Notes under the pieces: model-generated
The model's database searches: none
The model's input: only the letters and a program-made list of their open reading frames with translations
Told to the model about the DNA's origin: nothing
Program-made: the position numbers and the translations under genes
Part shown: piece by piece, positions 1-6,765 of the stretch
Layout of the letters: the number at the start of each line of letters is the position of its first letter
Numbering within the stretch: the stretch's first letter is position 1
Source of the DNA: Croceibacterium_A sp044506565
Lineage (GTDB): Bacteria > Pseudomonadota > Alphaproteobacteria > Sphingomonadales > Sphingomonadaceae
Direction of reading: 5' to 3'
DNA length: 24,925 bases
Assembly: GCA_044506565.1 (NCBI GenBank)
Contig: JBIQKN010000039.1
Location: 1-24,925, forward strand

Positions 1-1190
1 CCGTGCTGCCCGAATCGGGAGATGTCCGCCGGATCGACCACTTGCGCGTGCTCGATCCGCCATCGCCGGTCGCCGGTGTAGTCGGCCGAGAGTTCCTCGA
101 TCGCGCTCAGCGCCTCGGCGTTGGCGGCATCGCCGATCGCGTGGATCGCGACCTGGTAGTTCTCCATCGCCGCGCGGCTCATGTTGTTGCGCAGCGCGGT
201 ACCGTCGGTCTGCCACAGGCCGGTGTTGCCGGGCTCGTCGGCGTAGGCCGTTTTGAGCTTCGCCCCGCGCGAGCCGAGCGCGCCGTCGAGGTAGAGCTTG
301 ATTCCGCCCATCCGCAGCCGGTCGTCGTAGAGCCACGGGGTCGGGCCCGAACCGCCGATGAGCAGCATCTCGGGAACGCTCGCGGCGTAGGCCATGATAC
401 GGATGCGCAGGCGCCCGGCGTCGCCCGCGCGGCGGTAGGTCATCCAGTCCTCGATCGTCGTGCCCATATCGGCGACCGCGGTCACGCCGCGCGCGATCAG
501 CAGCTCCTGCGCCTCGTGCAGCGCGAGGTCGCGGTCGTCGGCGCGTGGCGGCGGCACGGCGTTGGCGACCAGCTCCATCGCGGCATCGACCAGCACGCCG
601 GCCGGCTGCCGCTCTCCGGCAATCCGCTCGATCCTGCCGCCGGCCGGGTCGGCGGTCTGGGCGGTGACTCCGGCGGCCTGCAGCGCGAGGCTGTTGGCCC
701 ACCCGGCGTGCCCGTCGACCCGCTCCAGCCACACCGGCCTGTCCGACACCACCGCGTCAAGCTCGGCGGCGGTCGGGAATCGGCCGAGGCCCCACGCCTC
801 CTGGTTCCACCCGCGGCCGACGATCCACGGCCGCTCGGGGTTGGCCTCGGCATAGGCGGCCAGCCGGGCCAGCGCCTCGTCCAGCGAGCGCGTGCCCGAG
901 AGGTCGAGCACCAGCTGGCCGAGCCCGAGGCCCATGACGTGGAGGTGCGAATCGATCATCCCGGGCACGACGGTCCGGCCGCGGCCGTTCTCACGGTAAT
1001 CGGCGCGCGGCGGGTCCTCGCCGCGGCGATAGGTCGCGACGATCCGGCCCTGCTCGTCGATCGTCATCGCGGTGAAGCGCGTGACCGTGCCGTCGCGGTC
1101 GACCGTGATGCCGTTGATGTTGTCGATCAGCGTGTCGGCAAGAAGCGGGGCGGGGCTGAGCGCCAGGAGTGCAGCAAGAATGAGTTTCAC
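1..1190 (-). CDS. YtcJ-type amidohydrolase, secreted (3' end outside window)
   Basis: Predicted zinc-type amidohydrolase of the Amidohydro_3/YtcJ family; the substrate is not predictable. The GTG start at 1190 opens a signal peptide (VKLILAALLALSPAPLLA), so the enzyme is probably periplasmic. The first metal-binding motif is seen as GMIDSHLHVMG. The family segment IKLYLDGALGSRGA follows, then VAIHAIGDAANAEAL and RIEHAQVVDPADI near the window edge. About 396 codons are visible and the frame is uninterrupted; by family length, roughly 150 C-terminal residues lie to the left. No Shine-Dalgarno is evident, because a palindromic repeat runs right up to the start codon (see 1191-1346). It follows the dehydrogenase gene at 1352-2245 on the same strand and may be co-transcribed with it. 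The family call is firm; the start rests on the signal peptide. Confidence 0.88.
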   Translation of the reverse strand, partial: MKLILAALLALSPAPLLADTLIDNINGITVDRDGTVTRFTAMTIDEQGRIVATYRRGEDPPRADYRENGRGRTVVPGMIDSHLHVMGLGLGQLVLDLSGTRSLDEALARLAAYAEANPERPWIVGRGWNQEAWGLGRFPTAAELDAVVSDRPVWLERVDGHAGWANSLALQAAGVTAQTADPAGGRIERIAGERQPAGVLVDAAMELVANAVPPPRADDRDLALHEAQELLIARGVTAVADMGTTIEDWMTYRRAGDAGRLRIRIMAYAASVPEMLLIGGSGPTPWLYDDRLRMGGIKLYLDGALGSRGAKLKTAYADEPGNTGLWQTDGTALRNNMSRAAMENYQVAIHAIGDAANAEALSAIEELSADYTGDRRWRIEHAQVVDPADISRFGQH

Positions 1191-1346
1191 GCGGGGACGT
1201 GGAGACGCGGAGCCGCGCCAATGGCTGCTGCGGTGTGCAGACAATTCTGGCGGCTTCGCCGCCGGAACGATCTCGCTGCACCTCCGCCCCTCTGCGTGAC
1301 AGGTTCCTTCCTTCTTCTCCGCGTCTCCGCCTCTCCGAATGAACCA
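1191..1346. repeat. Palindromic intergenic repeat (GGAGACGCGGAG type)
   Basis: Non-coding element between two minus-strand genes. GGAGACGCGGAG at 1201-1212 is the exact reverse complement of CTCCGCGTCTCC at 1317-1328. The centre is a compact hairpin, GGCGGC-TTC-GCCGCC at 1249-1263, whose stem extends outward with one wobble pair. A related purine-rich unit, complement of CCTCCGCCCCTCTGCGTGA, lies at 1281-1299. Translated on the minus strand it gives LRVSTSPRE- and SRRGAEVQR-like strings, which I recall as the typical spurious translation of a repeat common in alphaproteobacterial genomes. The family assignment is from memory; the inverted repeats are directly visible. Confidence 0.7.
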
Positions 1347-1351
1347 CCCGT

Positions 1352-2245
1352 TCACTTCGCCGCCTCCGGCAGGTGCCGCACCAGCGCGCTGGTATCCTGG
1401 CGGCCGCCGCCCAGCGCCTGGACCTCGGCGTAGAAGCTGTCGACCAATGCGGTGACCGGCAGTTCGAGCCCGTGCGCTTGCGCTTCGCCGAGCGCGATCG
1501 CGAGGTCTTTGCGCATCCAGTCGATGGCGAAGCCGAAGTCGAATTCGCCGCGCGCCATCGTCGCCCAGCGGTTGTCCATCTGCCAGCTCTGAGCGGCCCC
1601 GCCCGAGACCGCCTCGAACACCTTGTCGAGATTCAGCCCGGCCGCCTGCGCGAAGCGGAGCCCTTCGGACAGCCCGGCCAGCACGCCGGCAATGCAGATC
1701 TGGTTGACCGCCTTGCACGCCTGCCCGGCGCCGGCCTTGCCGACGTGGACGATGCGCGCCGCGTAGGCGCTGAGGACGGGCCGCGCAGCCTCCATCGCCT
1801 CCACCGTACCGCCGCACATGATCGACAACTTGCCGTTCTCCGCGCCGGCCTGCCCGCCGGAGACCGGCGCGTCGAGCGCAAGCACGCCGCGCGCCTGCGC
1901 CGCCTCGGCAATCCGCCGGGCGATCGCGGGCGAGACGGTCGTGTGGTCGGCGTAGAGCGCGCCCGGCGCCATCGCCGCGAGCGCGCCCGCTTCGCCGAGC
2001 ACGACTTCGGCGAGATCGCCGTCGTTGCCGACGCAGGTCAGGACGATTTCCTGCCCTGTCGAAGCCTCGGCAGGACTGGCGGCTACGGCGACGTCCAGCT
2101 CATCGTGCCGCGCCAGCCATTCTTCGGCCCGCGCGGCAGTACGGTTCCAGACGGTGACCCGGTGCCCGGCGCGGGCGAGGTGGCCGGCCATCGGCGCGCC
2201 CATCGTGCCGAGACCGAGGAAGGCGATACGCTTGCTCTCTGTCAT
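1352..2245 (-). CDS. NAD(P)-dependent beta-hydroxyacid dehydrogenase (3-hydroxyisobutyrate dehydrogenase family)
   Basis: Cytosolic 297-residue oxidoreductase of the 3-hydroxyisobutyrate dehydrogenase / tartronate semialdehyde reductase family. The N-terminal Rossmann motif is GLGTMGAPM (residues 11-19). The substrate-binding signature DAPVSGGQAGA is at 125-135, and the catalytic lysine is K178 in GAGQACKAVNQ. An arginine (VWNRT, R35) follows the second beta strand where NAD enzymes usually carry an acidic residue, so NADP may be preferred; that is inference. The ATG at 2245 was chosen because the family N-terminus (TESKRIAFLGLG) starts there; the longer open frame upstream is low-complexity arginine-rich noise. 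A hairpin abuts this start (2246-2274). Threonine ammonia-lyase is divergent and the amidohydrolase lies downstream. The exact substrate cannot be told from sequence. Confidence 0.9.
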   Translation of the reverse strand: MTESKRIAFLGLGTMGAPMAGHLARAGHRVTVWNRTAARAEEWLARHDELDVAVAASPAEASTGQEIVLTCVGNDGDLAEVVLGEAGALAAMAPGALYADHTTVSPAIARRIAEAAQARGVLALDAPVSGGQAGAENGKLSIMCGGTVEAMEAARPVLSAYAARIVHVGKAGAGQACKAVNQICIAGVLAGLSEGLRFAQAAGLNLDKVFEAVSGGAAQSWQMDNRWATMARGEFDFGFAIDWMRKDLAIALGEAQAHGLELPVTALVDSFYAEVQALGGGRQDTSALVRHLPEAAK

Positions 2246-2274
2246 CGCGGCCTCAAGTGCCGACTTCGGCCGCG
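2246..2274. promoter_or_regulatory. Stem-loop abutting the dehydrogenase start codon
   Basis: CGCGGCC at 2246-2252 pairs perfectly with GGCCGCG at 2268-2274. Inside it, AAGT (2255-2258) pairs with ACTT (2263-2266) around a GCCG loop, giving an 11-bp stem with a small internal loop. It begins at the base next to the minus-strand ATG (2243-2245), so it would lie in that transcript's 5' leader. A second small dyad, GGCAA-TCT-TTGCC, lies at 2278-2290. The structure is visible; a regulatory role is inference. Confidence 0.4.
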
Positions 2275-2337
2275 CAAGGCAATCTTTGCCGGCGGGTATT
2301 TCCCTTGGCAGCGATTTTCGGTTACGGCGCGCCGCAG

Positions 2338-3573
2338 ATGGACGGGACCCAGACCCTCGCCGGCACGCTCGACGTGGCCGACGTGCGCGCGGCGGCCGAG
2401 AGGATTGCCGGCGCGGTCGTGCGTACACCGACCATGCGTTCGCGCACGCTCTCGGCGATCACCGGCGCCGAGATTTGGCTCAAGTTCGAGAACCAGCAGT
2501 TCACCGCCGCCTACAAGGAGCGCGGAGCACTCAACGCGCTGCTGCTGCTGACCGACGAGCAGAAGTCGCGCGGCGTCATCGCAGCATCGGCCGGTAACCA
2601 CGCGCAGGGACTGTCGTACCACGGCACCCGGCTCGGCGTGCCGGTGACGATCGTCATGCCGCGCACCACGCCGACGGTGAAAGTGCTGCAGACCGAGGCG
2701 GTCGGCGGCAAGGTCGTACTCGAGGGCGAGACTTACGACGAGGCCTACGCCTACGCGCGCAGCATGGAGCGCCAACTCGGGCTGACCTTCGTCCACCCGT
2801 TCGACGATCCGGTGGTCGCCGCGGGGCAGGGCACGGTGGGGCTCGAGATGCTCGAGGACGCCCCCGAGATCGAGACCCTGGTGATTCCGATCGGCGGCGG
2901 CGGGCTGATTTCAGGGATCGGCACGGTCGCCAAGGCGCATGAGCCGCCGGTCGAGGTGATCGGGGTGCAGCCGCGGCTGTTCCCGTCGATGTATGGCAAG
3001 ATCAAGGGGGAGGAGCTCGACTGCGGCGGCGACACGCTCGCCGAGGGCATCGCGGTCAAGGAGCCGGGCGCGTTCACGGCGCGCGTGGTCGAGCGGGTTG
3101 TCGACGACATCCTGCTGGTCAGTGAAGCCGATCTCGAGAACGCCGTCTCGCTGCTGCTGCAGATCGAGAAGACCGTGGTCGAGGGGGCCGGCGCCGCCGG
3201 GCTCGCCGCAGTGCTCGCCCACCGCGAGCGGTTCGCCGGCAAGAAGGTCGGCCTCGTGCTGACCGGCGGCAACATCGACACGCGGCTGCTCGCCAACGTG
3301 CTGCTGCGCGACCTCGCGCGCTCGGGCCGCCTCGCGCGGCTGCGCATCTCGCTGCAGGATCGCCCCGGCGCCCTGCTCAAGGTGATGCAGGAGTTCGAGG
3401 CGCACAACATCAACATCCTCGAGATCTTTCACCAGCGGATCTTCACCGACCTTCCGGCCAAGGGACTCGTCACCGACATCGAGTGCGAAGCGCGAGACCG
3501 CGCCCAGCTCGACAAGCTCGTCGCCGCGCTGCGCGCCAAGGGCTATTCGGTGAGCCAGGTGGAACTCAACTGA
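2338..3573 (+). CDS. ilvA: Threonine ammonia-lyase (threonine dehydratase) with ACT domain
   Basis: PLP enzyme converting L-threonine to 2-oxobutyrate and ammonia, the entry to isoleucine synthesis or threonine catabolism. 411 residues. The PLP-binding lysine is K60 in AAYKERGAL. The phosphate and substrate loops are SAGNHAQG (84-91) and the glycine loop IPIGGGGLISG (184-194). A C-terminal ACT domain (about 330-411: RISLQDRPGALLKVMQEFE...) suggests amino-acid allostery. Fold-type II PLP enzymes with one ACT domain are shorter than the two-ACT-like E. coli IlvA (514 residues), so this may be the catabolic-style form; the symbol is by function only. The ATG at 2338 is taken because the upstream in-frame extension has no family similarity; its ribosome-binding site is weak. 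It is divergent from the dehydrogenase. Confidence 0.92.
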   Translation: MDGTQTLAGTLDVADVRAAAERIAGAVVRTPTMRSRTLSAITGAEIWLKFENQQFTAAYKERGALNALLLLTDEQKSRGVIAASAGNHAQGLSYHGTRLGVPVTIVMPRTTPTVKVLQTEAVGGKVVLEGETYDEAYAYARSMERQLGLTFVHPFDDPVVAAGQGTVGLEMLEDAPEIETLVIPIGGGGLISGIGTVAKAHEPPVEVIGVQPRLFPSMYGKIKGEELDCGGDTLAEGIAVKEPGAFTARVVERVVDDILLVSEADLENAVSLLLQIEKTVVEGAGAAGLAAVLAHRERFAGKKVGLVLTGGNIDTRLLANVLLRDLARSGRLARLRISLQDRPGALLKVMQEFEAHNINILEIFHQRIFTDLPAKGLVTDIECEARDRAQLDKLVAALRAKGYSVSQVELN

Positions 3574-3770
3574 CCGCGTCCGAGTTAGCGGATTGAGGCA
3601 CGGTTGACCCGGATCGGGGCGGTTCGGCCCACGGAGCGCCCGATTGTGGAAATTTGCTCTGCCATCCGCCGATTTTGTGGTTAATAGTGTTTCACACTCG
3701 CCCCCAGGGGTCGTACTCTTCCGGGGTCGACTGCTCGACCATTGGCTGTGCAATGAGGACCGCCTGAGAC
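3574..3770 (+). promoter_or_regulatory. Intergenic leader of bpt with AT-rich dyad
   Basis: A 197-base gap without a gene. It contains the perfect dyad AGTGT-TTC-ACACT (3686-3698) in a locally AT-rich patch, and two similar words, TGTGGAAAT (3645-3653) and TGTGGTTAA (3676-3684), each one base off a DnaA-box pattern. GAGGA at 3755-3759 is a plausible ribosome-binding site 11 bases before the bpt GTG. The bpt promoter probably lies here, but I cannot assign -35 and -10 boxes with confidence. Confidence 0.3.
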
Positions 3771-4622
3771 GTGACGGCCCCCGTTCGATTTCCCCGCTTC
3801 TTCGTGACGAGCCCCGCGCCGTGCCCATATCTGGCGGGGAAGACCGAGCGGAAGGTGTTCACCGAACTCAAGGGGCCACATGCAGAATCGCTCAACGATG
3901 CGCTCGGCCGCATCGGCTTTCGGCGCAGCCAGACCGTCGCCTACCGCCCGAGCTGCCTCGACTGCCGGGCCTGCGTCTCGGTGCGCGTGGTGGCTGACGA
4001 GTTCCAGCCCTCGACCCAGCAGCGGCGCAACATGCGGTGCAACGGCGACCTCGTGGTCACGGAATGCCGTCCCTGGGCCACCGCCGAGCAGTTCGAGCTT
4101 CTCCAGCGCTACCTGAGCCGGCGCCACCCGGGCGGCGGCATGGCCGCGATGGACGAGATCGATTACGCGGACATGGTGGAACACACTGCCGTGTCGAGTT
4201 TTGTGCTTGAATACCGGGAACCTACTGCGGACGGAGAGCCGGGGCGCCTCGTCGGCGCCTGTCTCACCGACAGGCAGGGGGACGGGCTGTCGATGATCTA
4301 CAGCTTCTACGACCCGGAGCATGAGGCGCGCACGGGGCTTGGGAACTACATCATCCTCGATCACATCCGGCGCGCCGCCGAAGCGCAGCTGCCCTACGTC
4401 TACCTCGGCTATTGGGTCGAGGGGTCGGCCCGCATGCAGTACAAGATCCGCTATCGGCCGCTCGAGCGGCTCGGACCAGCGGGCTGGCAGAGATTCTCCG
4501 ACGAGGAGCAGTCGGCGCTCATCGCCTCCGTCGCCAGCGCCCGACGCGACGATGCCGTGCTCGTCGAAGGCTGCAGCAAGGACGGCACGCCGGGCGGCCA
4601 GAAGCAGTATAACGTCGCCTGA
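3771..4622 (+). CDS. bpt: Aspartate/glutamate leucyltransferase (bacterial N-end rule)
   Basis: Transfers leucine from Leu-tRNA to proteins with N-terminal Asp or Glu, marking them for ClpS/ClpAP degradation. It is often annotated as arginyltransferase. 283 residues, of usual length for the family. Seen in sequence: the N-terminal block PAPCPYLAGKTERKVFTEL (residues 16-34), the cysteine-rich YRPSCLDCRACVSVRV (58-73), and the GNAT-like C-terminal core with MIYSFYDPE and YVYLGYWVEGSARMQYK. The GTG start at 3771 is used; an ATG six codons earlier hits a TGA. tamA starts 16 bases after the stop, so bpt and tamA-tamB are probably one operon. Confidence 0.93.
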   Translation: MTAPVRFPRFFVTSPAPCPYLAGKTERKVFTELKGPHAESLNDALGRIGFRRSQTVAYRPSCLDCRACVSVRVVADEFQPSTQQRRNMRCNGDLVVTECRPWATAEQFELLQRYLSRRHPGGGMAAMDEIDYADMVEHTAVSSFVLEYREPTADGEPGRLVGACLTDRQGDGLSMIYSFYDPEHEARTGLGNYIILDHIRRAAEAQLPYVYLGYWVEGSARMQYKIRYRPLERLGPAGWQRFSDEEQSALIASVASARRDDAVLVEGCSKDGTPGGQKQYNVA

Positions 4623-4638
4623 TACGGCGCTCGCGCGC

Positions 4639-6765
4639 GTGTTCCGTTCGCTGGCGACATTCGCGGCCACGTTGTCGCTCGTTGCATCGCCGCTTGCGGC
4701 CCAAGATGTCTCCGATCGCGAACTCCGCGAGCTGATACCCGACTCCGCCGTAGCCGACCCGGAGACCTGGGCCGGGCAGGGGGTTCCGCCGGAAGACGCC
4801 GCTGCCGCGGAGGCCGCCGGGGATCTCCAGCCAGATTCGCCGCTCGATGAGACACTGATCGACATCCCGTGGCCGGACCAGGTCGAGCTGCCGCCGATCG
4901 AGCCGCTTGAGCCCGAACCCGACATAGAGTTCGCCGACTTCGATCTCGAACTGCCGCGCGTCGAGATGGGCGCCGAAGAACGAATTTCCGACGAGCTGGT
5001 GCTGGTGTTCCCGCGCGAACGCGCGCTGTTCCCGCAGCACGATGAGTTCCTCGACCGGTTCGAAGCGTTGTCGACGATCGAGGATCTCGATGACGACGAC
5101 AACGCCGCGCGGCTTGCCGCACAGGCGCGTGCCGACGAGGACCTGCTCAATCGCCTGCTGCGGATCTACGGTTACTACGACGCGCAGGTCTTCCGCTCGG
5201 TCGGCGCGATCGAGCCGGGCGAGGACGAATCGTCCGGCGGCGGCCGCCCGACGGTTCGGTTCGACATCGTTCCGGGGCCGCAATACCGCTTCGGCGAGGT
5301 CGACCTCGCCGGTCTCGAAGCTGCGGGGGCCGACCACCCGGCGCTGCGCTCGGCGTTCGAGATCGTCACCGGCGACCCGCTGCTGGCGGACAAGATCGTC
5401 GAGGAACGCTACGATCTCGACCTCGCGCTCGGCGAGGGCGGCTATCCGTTCGCGGCGATTTCCGAGCCCGAGCTGCTCGTCGACCACGACCGTGATGAAG
5501 GCGACTTGACGATGCCGGTCACGCCGGGCGGCAAGTACGCCTTCGGCGCGGTCACCAGCAACATGCCGGAGTTCCTCTCCGGCGAGCACCTGGCCGACAT
5601 CGCCCAGTTCGATCCCGGCGACCTCTACCAGCGCAGCCTCGAGCTAGACCTGCGGCGGGCGATCCTCGCGACCGGCCTCGTCAGCACGGTCACCCTGACC
5701 CCGGTCGAGGTCGAACCGCCGGCTCCGGGCGATCCGGGCACGGTCGACATCGCCGTCGCGATGACCCCGGCCAAGCTGCGCACCCTGGCCGGCGCGATCG
5801 GCTACGGCACCGGCGAAGGCTTCAAACTCGAAGGCAGCTGGGAGCACCGCAACCTGTTCCCGCCCGAGGGGATGCTGCGCGTGCGCGGCATCGCTGGCAC
5901 CGAGGAGCAGTTGCTCGGGGTGACGTTCCGCAAGAACAACTTCGGCGGCCGCGACAAGATTCTCACGATCGACGCCTTCGCCAGCACGATCGATTACGAC
6001 GCCTACGATGCCCGCACTGTTTCGCTCGTCGGGACCTACGAGCGGGTCAGCACACTGCTGTTCCAGAAACCGTTCAGCTGGTCGGGCGGCCTCGAGCTGG
6101 TGGCGACGCGCGAGCGCGAGCGCGACGCCGACGGCAACCTGGGGCCGCCGCAGACCTTCTTCATCGCCGCGCTGCCCGGTTACGCGCAAATCGATACCTC
6201 GGACGACCTGCTCGACCCGACCCGCGGCTTCCGCGTCGGCCTGCGGGCCTCGCCGGAGGTGTCGCGGACCCAAGGGGTCGAGAGTTTCTACCTGCGCGGC
6301 CAGCTCGACGCGAGCTACTACCTTCCGGCCAGCGACAGCATCGTCCTGGCGGCGCGCACTCGGGTCGCAAGCATTCCGGGCGCACCGCTCGCGGCCATCG
6401 CGCCCTCGCGGCGTCTTTACGCGGGAGGCGGCGGCTCGGTGCGCGGCTACGCGTACAAGGGGATCGGGCCGCGCAACAGCGAAGGCGACCCGAGCGGCGG
6501 GCGCTCGTTGATCGAGCTTTCGGCCGAGGCGCGCATTCGAACGGGACTGCTCGACGGCGCGCTCGGGATAGTGCCGTTCGTCGACGCCGGTACCGTAGGT
6601 GAAGGGGCCACTCCGAGCTTCGACGAGATCAAGTTCGGCGCGGGCATCGGCGTCCGGTACTACACGAGCTTCGGGCCGCTCCGGCTCGACGTGGCGGTTC
6701 CGCTCAATCCCGGACCGGGCGATCCGGACGTCGGCGTCTACGTCGCGCTGGGGCATGCGTTCTGA
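4639..6765 (+). CDS. tamA: TamA outer-membrane assembly protein (BamA/Omp85 family)
   Basis: Omp85-type outer-membrane barrel that with TamB helps assemble autotransporters and other surface proteins. From the GTG at 4639 it is 708 residues with a signal peptide (FRSLATFAATLSLVASPLAAQ). A long acidic, proline-rich stretch follows (about 30-115, e.g. ELPPIEPLEPEPDIEFADF), then POTRA-like repeats (about 116-380; VRFDIVPGPQYRFGEVDL at 207-224). The C-terminal barrel (about 385-708) includes GGGGSVRGYAYKGIGPR and ends in phenylalanine (VGVYVALGHAF), as expected for a Bam-recognised beta-signal. It is longer than E. coli TamA (577), mainly through the acidic N-terminal region. The GTG has a poor ribosome-binding site but is the only start giving a clean signal peptide. 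Its TGA overlaps the tamB ATG. Confidence 0.9.
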   Translation: MFRSLATFAATLSLVASPLAAQDVSDRELRELIPDSAVADPETWAGQGVPPEDAAAAEAAGDLQPDSPLDETLIDIPWPDQVELPPIEPLEPEPDIEFADFDLELPRVEMGAEERISDELVLVFPRERALFPQHDEFLDRFEALSTIEDLDDDDNAARLAAQARADEDLLNRLLRIYGYYDAQVFRSVGAIEPGEDESSGGGRPTVRFDIVPGPQYRFGEVDLAGLEAAGADHPALRSAFEIVTGDPLLADKIVEERYDLDLALGEGGYPFAAISEPELLVDHDRDEGDLTMPVTPGGKYAFGAVTSNMPEFLSGEHLADIAQFDPGDLYQRSLELDLRRAILATGLVSTVTLTPVEVEPPAPGDPGTVDIAVAMTPAKLRTLAGAIGYGTGEGFKLEGSWEHRNLFPPEGMLRVRGIAGTEEQLLGVTFRKNNFGGRDKILTIDAFASTIDYDAYDARTVSLVGTYERVSTLLFQKPFSWSGGLELVATRERERDADGNLGPPQTFFIAALPGYAQIDTSDDLLDPTRGFRVGLRASPEVSRTQGVESFYLRGQLDASYYLPASDSIVLAARTRVASIPGAPLAAIAPSRRLYAGGGGSVRGYAYKGIGPRNSEGDPSGGRSLIELSAEARIRTGLLDGALGIVPFVDAGTVGEGATPSFDEIKFGAGIGVRYYTSFGPLRLDVAVPLNPGPGDPDVGVYVALGHAF

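Noticed and set aside
3..1433. Plus-strand open frame of 476 codons over the amidohydrolase
   Set aside because: The minus strand carries a clear amidohydrolase with signal peptide and metal motifs.
1373..2551. Plus-strand open frame of 392 codons over the dehydrogenase
   Set aside because: Shadow of the minus-strand dehydrogenase, which has all family motifs.
3641..3690. Possible replication origin from DnaA-box-like words
   Set aside because: Only two imperfect words, with no origin-linked genes (dnaA, hemE, parAB) nearby.
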